DNA of 64,000 bases, taken from positions 1 to 64,000 of the forward strand of contig JAUILI010000004.1 of NCBI GenBank assembly GCA_030433075.1. The letters are read 5' to 3'. The notes under the pieces were generated by a model. The model did not search any database, was not told the origin of the DNA, and saw nothing but the letters and a program-made list of their open reading frames with translations. Made by a program: the position numbers and the translations under genes. Source of the DNA: Gammaproteobacteria bacterium. GTDB lineage: Bacteria > Pseudomonadota > Gammaproteobacteria > Pseudomonadales > Azotimanducaceae. This document shows, one piece after another, positions 54,986-64,000 of this stretch (the stretch's first letter is position 1; every line of letters begins with the position of its first letter).

Positions 54986-55836
54986 AGTCCGATCGCCTCC
55001 TCGACGAAACGGGGTAGTGCAAACGCACTACCATGCACCGCGGGGGTGTAATAACGGGTTTCGATGGCCGCGTCCTCGAAACGCCGGGTAAGAACCTCGA
55101 TGGATTGCTGGCGAAGCGCAGGGGTCTGGCTTGCCCAGCCTAGGGTCATGAGTCCGCCGATGTAGGTCGGAACCGCCACCCCATAAAAGTGCCAATCGGC
55201 AAACAAGGACCGGAACGCTTGGGACGTTTTCCGGACTTCGTCGAGCTGCATGAAGGGCACGCCGTTCTGATTGACCATCACCCCACCCTCGGCGAGGCAA
55301 CGGTCGCAGTGACCATAGAACTGCTGCGTAAACAGCACCTCCCCGGGCCCGATGGGGTCCGTGGAGTCAATCATGATGACGTCAAACTGCGCCTGGCAGT
55401 TGGCAACGAAGGCCGCGCCGTCATCAATCACTAGATGAAAGCGGGGGTCGTCAAAGGCGCCCTTGGAGTGACCGGGCAGCCAGGTTTTGGCCATCTCCAC
55501 CACGGAGGCGTCAATTTCTACCTGGGTGACGTGTTCCACGGAGCGATGCTTCAGCACCTCCCTGAGAAGGCCGCCATCGCCGCCGCCGATGATCAGCACG
55601 CGCCTTGCGTTGCCGTGGGCGAAGAGCGGCACGTGGGCCATCATCTCGTGGTAGTAGAACTCGTCACGCTCGGTGGTCTGGATCACGCCGTCGAGCGCCA
55701 TCACGCGGCCGAACTTCGCATTATGGAAGATCATCAGGTGCTGATGATCGGTCCGATGCTCGAAGTAGACCTCGTCGATGGCGAAGCGCTGACCGTAGGC
55801 GTCGTAGAGCGTCTCGGTAAAGGCGTTACGCGTCAT
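54982..55836 (-). CDS. speE: Polyamine aminopropyltransferase (spermidine synthase)
   Basis: The 284-residue enzyme transfers an aminopropyl group from decarboxylated SAM to putrescine, releasing methylthioadenosine. Motifs include ALDGVIQTTERDEFYYHEMMAHVPLF, VLIIGGGDGGLLREVLKH, VEIDASVVEMAKTWLP, VIMIDSTDPIGPGEVLFTQQFY and VPTYIGGLMTLGWAS. It is sandwiched between speD, which it overlaps by 11 nt, and the decarboxylase, so all substrates come from one transcript. Confidence 0.96.
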   Translation of the reverse strand: MTRNAFTETLYDAYGQRFAIDEVYFEHRTDHQHLMIFHNAKFGRVMALDGVIQTTERDEFYYHEMMAHVPLFAHGNARRVLIIGGGDGGLLREVLKHRSVEHVTQVEIDASVVEMAKTWLPGHSKGAFDDPRFHLVIDDGAAFVANCQAQFDVIMIDSTDPIGPGEVLFTQQFYGHCDRCLAEGGVMVNQNGVPFMQLDEVRKTSQAFRSLFADWHFYGVAVPTYIGGLMTLGWASQTPALRQQSIEVLTRRFEDAAIETRYYTPAVHGSAFALPRFVEEAIGL

Positions 55837-56302
55837 CGATCACGCCCCGCCGGTGTTCCGCCACCTCATGCCGTTTCGGTGCAAAGGTTTTCCTCAGCGC
55901 TTCCACGCCAAGTTCGGGCTTTGCATCGCCGCACATAAAGATGTCGAAGGCGGCATAGCCGCATTCAGGCCAGGTGTGCACGGAAATGTGCGACTCGGCC
56001 AGAACGGCAACGCCGGAAATACCACCGTTGGGAGTGAAATGGTGAAGGTGAATATGGAGAAGGGTGGCCCCGGAGACCTTGACCGCGCGGCGCATGGCCG
56101 TCTCCATGAGCTCGAGATTGTCGAGTTCCTGGGCGTCAAAGAAATCCACGATGAGGTGGGTGCCGGCGAAGACCATGCCATCGCGATGGATGAAGTGGTC
56201 AAGGCGTCCCTCTTCGGGGGTAAAGGTGCCGGTGTTGGCCCGGGGTCCTGGATCGTGGGGAACGGCATTGCCGCGGCCCACCCATGCAGCCTCTGCTCGC
56301 AT
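55826..56302 (-). CDS. speD: S-adenosylmethionine decarboxylase proenzyme (prokaryotic class 1)
   Basis: This pyruvoyl enzyme supplies the aminopropyl donor. The 158-residue chain contains GTHLIVDFFDAQELDNLELMETAMRRA and the self-cleavage site AESHISVHTWPE, where the chain is cut between Glu and Ser. CGYAAFDIFMCGDAKPELGVEAL follows. It carries a 40-residue N-terminal extension relative to Bacillus SpeH. The start is well supported: AAAGGAG lies 6 nt before the ATG at 56302. It heads the polyamine operon, divergent from dusB. Confidence 0.95.
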   Translation of the reverse strand: MRAEAAWVGRGNAVPHDPGPRANTGTFTPEEGRLDHFIHRDGMVFAGTHLIVDFFDAQELDNLELMETAMRRAVKVSGATLLHIHLHHFTPNGGISGVAVLAESHISVHTWPECGYAAFDIFMCGDAKPELGVEALRKTFAPKRHEVAEHRRGVIDDA

Positions 56303-56531
56303 CGGTTACTCCTTTATCAAACGGCTCGCTTTCTGCTTAGCGGCGTCATCGAAGGAGCGCCGCATCGTCAGGGGTGCATAAAGCCTCATCTAGTGGCGAA
56401 GAGGCCCGCGATTGTACGGAAACGGCCCCCCGCCGCAATGGTTTTTTTCACCGATTTTCAATCCCTCCCGGGGGCCATTAAGATGGCGAGGATTCTCGGG
56501 GCCTAGCGGGGCCCTTCCGGAGGCTAAACCC

Positions 56532-57530
56532 ATGATTTCGAGCGACGGCTCGGGGCCGAGCATCGGTCCCTATCGGCTTCGTAATCCCGTGGTGCTCGCG
56601 CCCATGGCTGGGGTGACCGATGCGCCCTTTCGGGCCCTGTGCTGGCGCCTGGGCGTGGGTTACGTGGTCTCCGAGATGGTGTCTTCAAACCCTCGTCTGC
56701 GAGAGACGCGGAAATCCTCTCTGCGCCGCCGCCCCCTCGAAGCCTGTGGTCCGCGTAGCGTTCAGATCGCCGGCGGTGACCCCGCGAGCGTGGCCGAGGC
56801 GGCTCGGTTCAACGTCGAGGAGGGCGCCCAGATTATCGATATCAATATGGGCTGCCCCGCAAAGAAGGTCTGCAACAAGGCGGCGGGATCGGCCTTGCTC
56901 AAAGATGAGGCGCTGGTGGCGGAGATTCTGAAGGCCACGGTGGCCGCCGTTTCCGTCCCCGTGACCCTGAAGATTCGCACCGGCTGGAGCCCTGAGCACC
57001 GTAATGGCGTACGCATTGCTCGTCTCGCTGAGGATGCGGGCATCGCGGCCCTGGCGGTGCACGGGCGCACCCGAGCCGATCGCTTTCTCGGCGCAGCGGA
57101 GTACGACACCATCGCCGAGATCGTCGATGCGGTCTCCATTCCCGTTTTTGCGAACGGCGACATTGACTCGTCGGAAAAAGCGTTGGCGGTGCTGGCGCAG
57201 ACCGGCGCGGCGGGCATCATGATTGGCCGCGCGGCCCAGGGGCGCCCCTGGTTCTGCGGGCAAGTGGCGGCGGCCCTCGCCGGGACGCCCGGGGAAGCAC
57301 CCAGCCTCGCGGAGCAGGGGGCGCTGCTTTCTGAACACATCGAAGCGCTCCATGACTTCTACGGCCCCATTCCCGGGGCGCGCATTGCGCGTAAGCATGT
57401 GGGCTGGGCCCTCTCGGACCTCGGCGAGGCCGGCGAGGCCTTCCGCCGGGGCTTCAATGCGATCGAAGCGCCGGAGGGGCAGCTGGAAGCCTTGAGCGAT
57501 TTCTACGGCGCCCGGCGCGCAGCCGCATGA
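56532..57530 (+). CDS. dusB: tRNA-dihydrouridine synthase B
   Basis: DusB reduces uridine in the tRNA D-loop with FMN. The 332-residue TIM-barrel protein has [60 protein letters not shown] (catalytic Cys), [28 protein letters not shown] and [18 protein letters not shown] precedes the ATG at 56532 by 8-9 nt; a frame to 56412 is unsupported. It overlaps fis by 4 nt, the conserved gammaproteobacterial order. Confidence 0.95.
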   Translation: MISSDGSGPSIGPYRLRNPVVLAPMAGVTDAPFRALCWRLGVGYVVSEMVSSNPRLRETRKSSLRRRPLEACGPRSVQIAGGDPASVAEAARFNVEEGAQIIDINMGCPAKKVCNKAAGSALLKDEALVAEILKATVAAVSVPVTLKIRTGWSPEHRNGVRIARLAEDAGIAALAVHGRTRADRFLGAAEYDTIAEIVDAVSIPVFANGDIDSSEKALAVLAQTGAAGIMIGRAAQGRPWFCGQVAAALAGTPGEAPSLAEQGALLSEHIEALHDFYGPIPGARIARKHVGWALSDLGEAGEAFRRGFNAIEAPEGQLEALSDFYGARRAAA

Positions 57531-57769
57531 CCGGCGCCTCCCGCATTCCCCTTCGGGCGCACGTAGAAGCCGCCTTGGAAAGCTACTTCGCCGATCTCGA
57601 TGGCGAGGTGCCCGTGGACCTTTACCACCTCGTCCTCGGCGAAGTGGAGGGGCCCCTGCTGGCGCAGGTCATGGCCTACGTGAACGGAAATCAATCTCGG
57701 GCGGCCGCGCTTCTGGGCATCAGCCGCGGTACGCTGCGCACCAAACTGAAGGCGCACGCCTTGCTCTAG
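57527..57769 (+). CDS. fis: Nucleoid-associated DNA-binding protein Fis
   Basis: The 80-residue protein has the Fis dimerisation helices ([29 protein letters not shown]) and the helix-turn-helix [21 protein letters not shown]. It is shorter at the N-terminus than the 98-residue E. coli protein but keeps the DNA-binding half intact. Fis shapes the nucleoid and activates stable-RNA promoters in fast growth. It overlaps dusB by 4 nt (ATGA) and precedes purH. Confidence 0.95.
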   Translation: MTGASRIPLRAHVEAALESYFADLDGEVPVDLYHLVLGEVEGPLLAQVMAYVNGNQSRAAALLGISRGTLRTKLKAHALL

Positions 57770-57793
57770 CCCCAACCCTCGGAGTGATTGGCT

Positions 57794-59383
57794 ATGAAAC
57801 ACCCCATTCCCGTTCGCCGGGCCCTTCTTTCCGTCAGCGATAAGCGGGGCATCGAGCGCTTTGCCGAGGCACTGGTGGCACGGGGCGTGGCCTTGCTGTC
57901 CACCGGTGGCACCTGCGAACGGCTTCGGGCTGCGGGCCTGCCCGTGACCGAAGTGTCTGAGCACACGGGCTTTCCTGAAATGATGGATGGGCGGGTGAAG
58001 ACCCTTCATCCCAAGATCCATGGCGGCCTGCTGGGCCGGGAAGATGGCGCTGGCGGTGGCACGGACGGCGCCCTCATGGCGGCGCACGGCATTGATCCTA
58101 TCGACCTGCTGGTGGTGAACCTCTACCCCTTTGAAGCCACGGTTGCGAAGGAGGGCTGCACCCTCGAGGACGCGATCGAGAACATCGACATCGGCGGCCC
58201 GGCCATGGTGCGCTCTGCGGCGAAGAATCACGCCCGGGTGGCGGTGGTCACCGATCCCCGGGATTACGACCGGGTACTCGAAGCTCTCGAGGCGCAGGAT
58301 GGCGCCACAGATCTGGCCCTACGTTATCGTTTGGCGGCCCGGGCCTTCGCCCATACGGCGTCCTACGACGCCGCCGTGGCCAACTGGCTAGGGGCTCGGG
58401 ACGACGAGGGGGCCCCCGTAGCCGTGCCCGAAACCCGCCACCTCACGCTGGAAGGGGGGCAAGGGCTGCGTTACGGAGAGAACCCTCATCAGAGTGCCAC
58501 CTTCTACCGGGGCCGCGGCTGGCCCCAGGTGGGGACGGTGGCCGGCGCCGTTCAGCTACAGGGTAAGGCCCTGTCCTATAACAACATCGCGGATACGGAT
58601 GCGGCGCTGGAGTGTGTGTCGGCCTTCACCGCGCCAACCTGCGTGATTGTGAAGCACGCGAACCCCTGCGGCGTGGCCACGGCGCCGACCCTTTCCGAAG
58701 CCTATGACCGGGCCTTCGCCACCGATCCCACCAGTGCCTTCGGGGGCATCATTGCCTTCAACGAAGCTCTCGACGAAGCCACGGCTCGGGCCATTGTTGA
58801 GCGTCAGTTCGTCGAGGTCGTCATCGCCCCCAGCATCGACGAGGGCGCCCTCGCGGCCTTCGCTGGGAAGAAGAACATCCGCGTGCTGGCCTGCGGGCCC
58901 CTCGCGGCGCCTGGGCAGGCGGCGCAGCACAAACAGGTGGGGGGCGGCATGCTGATCCAAAGCGGCGACTCTCCCGTGCTGGCCGAGGACGCTCTGACGG
59001 TGGTGACCACGCGCGCCCCTTCTGCGGAGGAAAGGGCGGATTTGCGCTTTGCCTGGACCGTCGCCCAATACGTGAAATCAAATGCCATCGTGTATGCCTC
59101 GGCCCAGCGCACCATTGGGGTGGGCGCGGGGCAGATGAGCCGGGTTTACAGCGCCAAGATTGCGGGCATCAAGGCTGCCGATGAGGGGCTCCAGGTGGCC
59201 GGCTCGGTCATGGCCTCTGATGCTTTCTTCCCCTTCCGCGATGGGATTGACGCCGCCGCGGAGGCGGGGATTCGGGCGGTGATCCAGCCCGGTGGTTCCA
59301 TTCGCGACGAGGAAGTGATTGCGGCAGCCAACGAGGCCGGCATGGCCATGGTGTTCACCGGCGTTCGCCACTTCCGCCACTAA
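57794..59383 (+). CDS. purH: Bifunctional AICAR transformylase/IMP cyclohydrolase
   Basis: PurH performs the last two steps of IMP synthesis. The 529-residue protein has the MGS-like cyclohydrolase domain ([64 protein letters not shown]). The transformylase domain follows ([53 protein letters not shown]). The ATG at 57794 sits 9 nt after GGAG, and a TTG 6 nt upstream is also in frame. purD follows 23 bp later. Confidence 0.96.
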   Translation: MKHPIPVRRALLSVSDKRGIERFAEALVARGVALLSTGGTCERLRAAGLPVTEVSEHTGFPEMMDGRVKTLHPKIHGGLLGREDGAGGGTDGALMAAHGIDPIDLLVVNLYPFEATVAKEGCTLEDAIENIDIGGPAMVRSAAKNHARVAVVTDPRDYDRVLEALEAQDGATDLALRYRLAARAFAHTASYDAAVANWLGARDDEGAPVAVPETRHLTLEGGQGLRYGENPHQSATFYRGRGWPQVGTVAGAVQLQGKALSYNNIADTDAALECVSAFTAPTCVIVKHANPCGVATAPTLSEAYDRAFATDPTSAFGGIIAFNEALDEATARAIVERQFVEVVIAPSIDEGALAAFAGKKNIRVLACGPLAAPGQAAQHKQVGGGMLIQSGDSPVLAEDALTVVTTRAPSAEERADLRFAWTVAQYVKSNAIVYASAQRTIGVGAGQMSRVYSAKIAGIKAADEGLQVAGSVMASDAFFPFRDGIDAAAEAGIRAVIQPGGSIRDEEVIAAANEAGMAMVFTGVRHFRH

Positions 59384-59406
59384 GATTCGCCTTCGGAGCG
59401 CACGGC

Positions 59407-60675
59407 ATGAAAAAGCTATTGGTCATTGGCAGCGGCGGTCGGGAGCACGCCCTAGCCTGGGCGGCGGCGCGAAGCCCCGAGGTGGCTGAGGTCCTAGTGG
59501 CTCCGGGGAACGCCGGGACGGCGCAGGAGCCCAAGGTTCGCAATGTGGCCCTGGACCCCATGGATTTCCCGGGATTGATTGCGCTGGTGCGGGAAGAGGG
59601 TGTCACCCTGACCATCGTCGGGCCCGAAGCACCACTGGTTGCCGGCGTGGTGGACGCTTTCGAGGCGGAAGGCTTGCCCTGCTTTGGGCCTCGGGCCGCG
59701 GCGGCCCAGCTGGAGGGCTCTAAGGCCTTTACCAAAGCCTTTTTGGCGCGCCATGGTATTCCCACGGCGGCCTACGCGGTTTTCGATGCCCTGGCCCCGG
59801 CGCAGGACTACGTGCGCGCCCAGGGGGCTCCCATCGTGATCAAGGCCGATGGCCTCGCGGCGGGCAAGGGCGTGGTGGTGGCCATGACGGAGGAGGACGC
59901 CCTGGCTGCGCTTGAGCAGATGCTGGGGGGCGAAAAGGGGCCTGGCGCCCAGGTGGTAATTGAGGCCTTCATGGCCGGGGAAGAGGCCAGCTTCATCGTG
60001 ATGGCCGATGGGGAAGATTTCCTCGCCTTCCCAACCTCCCAAGACCACAAGCGGCGCTTTGATGGGGACGAGGGCCCCAACACCGGCGGCATGGGCGCCT
60101 ATTCTCCGGCCCCCGTGGTGACCCCCGAGGTGGAAGCCCGGGTGCTCGAGCACATCGTGCGCCCGACCCTTCAAGGCCTGCGGCAGGACGGCATTCATTA
60201 CCGCGGCTTTCTTTATGTGGGCCTCATGATCGACGAGGCCGGGGACCCGCGGGTGGTGGAGTTCAACTGCCGCTTTGGGGACCCGGAGGCCCAGCCCGTG
60301 CTGACCCGCGTGCGTTCTGATCTGGCGTCTCTCTGCGAGGCAGCACTGGAGGGTCGCCTGGGCGAATGCATCCTGGATGTGGATCCCGCCTGGACCGTCG
60401 GGGTGGTGCTGGCCATGGAAAGCTACCCCGGCAGCTATCCCAGCGGGGAGCTGATCTCCGGGTTGGACGCGGTTCAGGGCGCCAAGGTATTCCATGCGGG
60501 CACTCGTCTTTCGCCGGAGGGCGCGGTGGAAACCCAGGGCGGGCGCGTGCTATGCGTGGTGGGGAAGGGCGCGGCGTTTGAGGACGCTCGCGCTGAAGCC
60601 TATGGAGCGATTGAGAAAATTGCCTTCAACAGCATGGCCTATCGCCGCGATATTGGCCATCGCATGGGCCCCTAG
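59407..60675 (+). CDS. purD: Phosphoribosylamine-glycine ligase
   Basis: PurD joins glycine to phosphoribosylamine with ATP in purine synthesis. The 422-residue ATP-grasp enzyme has LVIGSGGREHALAWA, IVGPEAPLVAGVVDAF, GSKAFTKAFLARHGIPTA, VIKADGLAAGKGVVVAM, DGDEGPNTGGMGAYSPAPVV and VEFNCRFGDPEAQP. It ends the dusB-fis-purH-purD block. No T-rich terminator is visible in the 113 bases before the FecR gene. Confidence 0.96.
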   Translation: MKKLLVIGSGGREHALAWAAARSPEVAEVLVAPGNAGTAQEPKVRNVALDPMDFPGLIALVREEGVTLTIVGPEAPLVAGVVDAFEAEGLPCFGPRAAAAQLEGSKAFTKAFLARHGIPTAAYAVFDALAPAQDYVRAQGAPIVIKADGLAAGKGVVVAMTEEDALAALEQMLGGEKGPGAQVVIEAFMAGEEASFIVMADGEDFLAFPTSQDHKRRFDGDEGPNTGGMGAYSPAPVVTPEVEARVLEHIVRPTLQGLRQDGIHYRGFLYVGLMIDEAGDPRVVEFNCRFGDPEAQPVLTRVRSDLASLCEAALEGRLGECILDVDPAWTVGVVLAMESYPGSYPSGELISGLDAVQGAKVFHAGTRLSPEGAVETQGGRVLCVVGKGAAFEDARAEAYGAIEKIAFNSMAYRRDIGHRMGP

Positions 60676-60788
60676 GAGGAAGCGCACTACCGCTGCCATG
60701 GGGTGAGCGAAGTTCCTAAACGCGTTAGAGTTGTGCGGGTTTGCTGCGCCGTTGGGGGCGCTGCGGAAGGGTCTGTTTGGGGAACATA

Positions 60789-63700
60789 ATGGGAAGCGTG
60801 TTTCGCTCCGCCCCGGGGCGGCTATTCTCGAGTGCGGTTTTGGCGTTCTGGCTATGGGCGCTGGCCCTTGCGAGTGTGGCGGCGGAGCCCGAAATCGCTG
60901 CTCGCGCAACGGCAATACTTAATAAAGTTGAAGCCATTTCCGCCGACGGGGTCGCCCGACGTCTGACGCGCGGAGACCTCATCTACGTTGGCGAGACCCT
61001 CACCACCGGCCCCAAGGGACGAGCCCAGCTCCGCTTCACCGACCGCGGCGTGATGACCCTCCGTCCAGCGACACGCCTATCCATTGATGATTACCGCTTT
61101 GATCCCGCAGCGCCGGCGCTGAATCGCCAGAATTTGAGTGTGGACCAAGGGGGGTTCCGCGCCGCCACGGGCGCCGTGGCCGATAGCAATCGGGAGGGCT
61201 ATCGGGTAGCCAGCCCCTTAGGCGTGGTGGGCGTTCGGGGCACCAATTACGAGGCGGTGCTCACCCCATCGAATAACCTCGTGCTGGGTGCCTACGAAGG
61301 CACCATCGACGTGACTTCGCCCACGGGCAACGTGGCCGTTCTCGGTGAGGGCGCGGACTTCAACTTTGCCCGCGTCGATTCCTCCGGCGGCGTGGAATAC
61401 CTGCTCGAGCCGCCGGAGGAGCTCGCGAGCTCTGCCGGCGTGACCGACGACCAGGAAGAGGCGGAAGAGAGCGAAGAAGAAGCCGAGGAATCTGAGGAAT
61501 CGGAAGAGTCCGAAGAGTCTGAAGAAGACAGCGAAAGCTCTGAATCTGAAGAGGAAGGCGACAGCAGCGAAGAAGAGGCGGACGAAGGCGAAGCCGCTGA
61601 GGAAGAGGGCGCTGACGACGCAGAAGACAGTGACGCCGAAGACAGTGACGCCGAAGACAGTGACGCCGAAGAGAGCGCGGAGTCTGAAGAAGCCGAGGAC
61701 AGCTCAGCGGAAGAGGGTGAAGACGCCGCTGCGGAGGAGTCTGACGAAGGGGCCGGCGAGAGCGCCGAGGCTGATGAGAGCGGTGCCGACGAGGGGGGCT
61801 CCGACGAGGGTGGCTCCGACGAGGGCGGCGCTGCGGAAGCAGAGGCTGATGCCGATGGCGGTGGTGATGACAATGGCAGCTCTACGGAATCGGAGGAGGC
61901 CGGCGCAACCACCGAAGAGGGCGGCGATGCGGAGGGGGCCGCAGAGCCCGCGGATAGTGGGGATGGTGAGGCTGCACCCACCGAGACTTCTGAGGCTGCC
62001 GATAGTGACGCCGCACCTGCCGAGACGGCGGACAGCTCTGGTGATACCGCCGCTGAAGCGGAGAGTGCGCCCGCGGCGAGCGATAGCACTGACGCAGAGT
62101 CTGCTGCGGTAGCGGAAACCTCGGAAGCGCCTGCGAGTACTACAGAGGACAGCGCGGCAGCCGCGCCGGAGGCTTCGAGCACCGAGGCCGCAGCCCCGGA
62201 GCCAGCGGCGGCCGAGCCGGCTCCGGCGGAAACCACGACCGAGATCGCCGTCGTGGAGACGTCGTCTACGGAAGCCAGTGCGCCGGCGCCCGTGGCCTCT
62301 ACCGAAAGTACTTCCGTCGCAACGACAACGACGACCGTTGCCGCTGATTCGACCACACCGGCCTTGGATACTGGGGGCGACGTAGGGGGCCTAGATGCAG
62401 GGCTTACGGCGACGACGGAAACCACCGTAACGGTCGCCGCGCCGACTTATACGGTCACCACCTCGACAACACCCGATGCCTCAACACTGGCCAGCGCCAC
62501 GGTTGATCCGGCTAGCCGCGGGGCCTTGCCGGCGGATCAAGATGAGCCTGATCAGGCAGGGTCCATTGAGAATTTGATCGACACCGATGGTGATGGCATC
62601 GGTGATGCAGCAGACCTCGACGATGATGGCGACGGCGTCCCTGACTTAGAAGATGCCTTCCCCTTAGACCCTGCTGAAATTGCTGACTTTGACGGCGACG
62701 GCATCGGCGATGTGGCCGACCTCGATGACGATGGCGATGGCATTGCCGACCTGGCTGACGCGTTCCCGTTTGATCCCAACGAAACGGCGGACTTTGACGG
62801 CGACGGCATCGGTGATGTTGCCGACCTCGATGATGACGGCGATGGCGTTGAAGACCTCGTCGACGTTTTCCCCTTTGATGCGAACGAAACCGCTGACTTC
62901 GACGGCGACGGTATCGGCGACGTCGCGGACCTTGATGACGATGGGGATGGCATTCCCGACCTGGCTGACGCGTTCCCGTTTGATCCCAACGAAACCGCGG
63001 ACTTTGACGGCGACGGCATTGGCGATGTGGCCGACCTCGATGACGATGGGGACGGCGTTGCGGACCTCGCCGATGCCTTCCCCTTTGACGCCAACGAAAC
63101 CGCGGACTTTGATGGCGACGGCATCGGTGATGTCGCGGACCTCGATGATGACGGCGATGGCGTTGCGGATACGCTTGATCCGGAGCCGTTCAACGCGCTG
63201 GTAAGCCAGTTATTCGCCGTTTTCACCGCAGAAGAGCAAACCCAGCTAGAGACCGGTAATCAGAGCGCGCTGCTCGTGACCGAGGAGGGGATTAAGGAAG
63301 GGGTTAGCGTCAAGAATGCGGCGCAGGAGCCGCTGTTCGCGGGGGATGCGCTGGGGGCTGTCCCGGCTGGCACGACTCGAAGTGATCGAATCCAGCAGGC
63401 GGCGGATCTGCTTAACGGAAGCAGCCCCGCGTCCACGCAGGTCATTCAGGACCCCCGCTTGGATCGGGTTCCAGGGTTGGAGTGGACTCGGCTTCAAGGG
63501 CCGGTGACGGTTTTTGAGACCCTGGGGGACGATCGGGACTTCCGGACGCTGTCGCAGGACCTTCTCATAGCAGCGGGTTCCGTGAAGGACCTCGCTGTGC
63601 TTCAGGGGCCTCTCCGCCTCACCTTCGGTGGAGTAACGATTGATGCTGCAGGCGCGCCCACCTTCCTAGGAGACGGGTCGGGGCCCGAGGTGGTTCTTTC

Positions 63701-64000
63701 GAGTGATGCGTTGGCATTCCAGGCGCTGTTCGGTGCTGCGGATCTTGACATCAGCACCGGGGAAATGACCGGGGTCCTGGACGTGGTGCTGGCCGATGCG
63801 CAGGCCTCGAGCGAAGCCGCCTTTCCGCGCTACCTGGCGCCTTTCGCGGCCCAGCTATCCGAGGGTCGGCTAACCGCAGTAACGACGGAAAGCGCCGAAT
63901 ACCTTTTGACCGATTTGCCAATGACGGTGATTGATGACGCAGCGGGCGTGACGGTATCCGCGCGCTTCCCGGCCATTGCGGAGCTTGCGGGCTTTCTGAC
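60789..64000 (+). CDS. Exported FecR-domain protein with acidic low-complexity region and calcium-binding repeats (runs off right edge)
   Basis: The frame is open from ATG 60789 (GGGGA 6 nt upstream) to the window end, at least 1,070 codons. It begins with a signal peptide (residues 1-33). A periplasmic FecR domain (about 40-175) has RGDLIYVGETLTTGPKGRAQLRFTDRG, LRPATRLSIDDYRF and SPLGVVGVRGTNYE. A long Glu/Ser/Ala/Asp region (about 218-450) is followed by a Thr/Ala/Pro linker. Six 35-residue DxDGDGIGDxADLDDDGDG repeats (62580-63191) come next, and then a non-repetitive domain. No membrane anchor or sigma factor is adjacent, so an anti-sigma role is unlikely. A secreted or surface adhesin-like role is inference. 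Confidence 0.88.
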   Translation, partial: MGSVFRSAPGRLFSSAVLAFWLWALALASVAAEPEIAARATAILNKVEAISADGVARRLTRGDLIYVGETLTTGPKGRAQLRFTDRGVMTLRPATRLSIDDYRFDPAAPALNRQNLSVDQGGFRAATGAVADSNREGYRVASPLGVVGVRGTNYEAVLTPSNNLVLGAYEGTIDVTSPTGNVAVLGEGADFNFARVDSSGGVEYLLEPPEELASSAGVTDDQEEAEESEEEAEESEESEESEESEEDSESSESEEEGDSSEEEADEGEAAEEEGADDAEDSDAEDSDAEDSDAEESAESEEAEDSSAEEGEDAAAEESDEGAGESAEADESGADEGGSDEGGSDEGGAAEAEADADGGGDDNGSSTESEEAGATTEEGGDAEGAAEPADSGDGEAAPTETSEAADSDAAPAETADSSGDTAAEAESAPAASDSTDAESAAVAETSEAPASTTEDSAAAAPEASSTEAAAPEPAAAEPAPAETTTEIAVVETSSTEASAPAPVASTESTSVATTTTTVAADSTTPALDTGGDVGGLDAGLTATTETTVTVAAPTYTVTTSTTPDASTLASATVDPASRGALPADQDEPDQAGSIENLIDTDGDGIGDAADLDDDGDGVPDLEDAFPLDPAEIADFDGDGIGDVADLDDDGDGIADLADAFPFDPNETADFDGDGIGDVADLDDDGDGVEDLVDVFPFDANETADFDGDGIGDVADLDDDGDGIPDLADAFPFDPNETADFDGDGIGDVADLDDDGDGVADLADAFPFDANETADFDGDGIGDVADLDDDGDGVADTLDPEPFNALVSQLFAVFTAEEQTQLETGNQSALLVTEEGIKEGVSVKNAAQEPLFAGDALGAVPAGTTRSDRIQQAADLLNGSSPASTQVIQDPRLDRVPGLEWTRLQGPVTVFETLGDDRDFRTLSQDLLIAAGSVKDLAVLQGPLRLTFGGVTIDAAGAPTFLGDGSGPEVVLSSDALAFQALFGAADLDISTGEMTGVLDVVLADAQASSEAAFPRYLAPFAAQLSEGRLTAVTTESAEYLLTDLPMTVIDDAAGVTVSARFPAIAELAGFL
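61623..61670 (+). repeat. 15-bp tandem repeats encoding (EDSDA)n
   Basis: The unit GAAGACAGTGACGCC occurs three times without change at 61623-61667 and decays into GAAGAGAGC. A second 15-bp array, GACGAGGGNGGCTCC, occurs at 61788-61832 (two and a half units). Both lie in the acidic region of the FecR protein. Identity at the DNA level indicates recent slippage and likely length variation. Confidence 0.9.
62580..63191 (+). repeat. Six 105-bp (35-residue) thrombospondin-type-3-like calcium-binding repeats
   Basis: Units begin at 62580, 62685, 62790, 62895, 63000 and 63105, the last being incomplete. Each reads D(F/T)DGDGIGDxADLDDDGDGxxDLxDAFPxDPxET. The Asp spacing DxDxDG is that of TSP3/EF-hand-like calcium loops. 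The DNA copies are 85-95% alike by eye, so expansion was by duplication. Confidence 0.92.

Noticed and set aside
60789-61440. FecR domain as a FecI/FecR anti-sigma system
   Set aside because: There is an N-terminal signal peptide rather than a cytoplasmic anti-sigma domain, and no ECF sigma factor is in the flanking sequence.
61292-62425. A 377-codon minus-strand ORF rich in serine and alanine
   Set aside because: It is the antisense shadow of the acidic Glu/Ser/Asp tract. The plus-strand frame has a signal peptide, FecR domain and repeats, and stays open throughout.
62580-63191. Possible CRISPR array because of regular 105-bp periodicity
   Set aside because: The whole unit is repeated and in frame, with no unique spacers, no short palindromic repeat and no cas gene.
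62552-63226. Minus-strand 224-codon ORF with a regular Ser-rich repeat
   Set aside because: It mirrors the 105-bp calcium-repeat units on the plus strand, has no independent start context and is only an echo of the repeat.

Overview
The window is about 66% G+C, densely packed and made almost entirely of chromosomal housekeeping and catabolic genes. The gene families point to a free-living, probably marine, heterotrophic gammaproteobacterium: a dusB-fis-purH-purD block with aroQ and prmA nearby, syd, greB, smrA, srkA, mpl, dsbD, and two TonB-dependent receptors. The species cannot be fixed from this sequence alone. I see no insertion sequence, prophage, integron, CRISPR array, tRNA or rRNA. 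Both ends cut a gene: a TonB-dependent receptor at the left edge and a very large FecR/calcium-repeat protein at the right edge.

Layout. 1-2342: outer-membrane receptor and its long leader. 2343-6802 (minus strand): aroA and a tightly overlapping run of class II aldolase, mtnA, greB, a VOC protein and syd. 6893-8902: fatty-acid desaturase and a cyclopropane-synthase-like methyltransferase. 8913-16695: a putative intracellular hexosamine/galactoside module with a SIS protein, GH20 hexosaminidase, NahK-like sugar kinase, VOC protein, GH2 beta-galactosidase and a TonB-C lipoprotein. 16705-19716 (minus): a TPP riboswitch controlling a TonB-dependent receptor and a YkoF-like thiamine-binding protein. 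19837-29544: small enzymes (GNATs, SmrA, DUF924, PaiB-like, MBL, Nudix), an M28 peptidase/racemase/LLM oxidoreductase run and an amidase. 29712-40349: M13 peptidase, acyl-CoA dehydrogenase pair, two small membrane proteins, SDR, TSUP permease, MBL hydrolase, acyltransferase, srkA and comF. 40500-48491: acyl-CoA dehydrogenase, mpl, then a pyrophosphate group of PPi-type phosphofructokinase, membrane pyrophosphatase and soluble pyrophosphatase. 48523-60675: DUF2333, copper chaperone, dsbD, aroQ, prmA, thioesterase, the polyamine operon speD-speE-decarboxylase, and dusB-fis-purH-purD. 60789-64000: the FecR protein.

Links between genes. SpeE makes methylthioadenosine, whose ribose moiety could be salvaged by MtnA and the class II aldolase elsewhere in the window. 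PPi-PFK uses or makes the PPi that HppA and Ppa hydrolyse. GH20, the NahK-like kinase and LacZ form a plausible cytoplasmic route for beta-linked GlcNAc/Gal oligosaccharides.

The observations I rate highest are the riboswitch-controlled thiamine receptor operon, the NahK/GH20/LacZ module, the PPi cluster, the FecR protein with acidic and calcium-binding repeats, the loss of accBC from between aroQ and prmA, and four convergent gene pairs that share a stop tetranucleotide.
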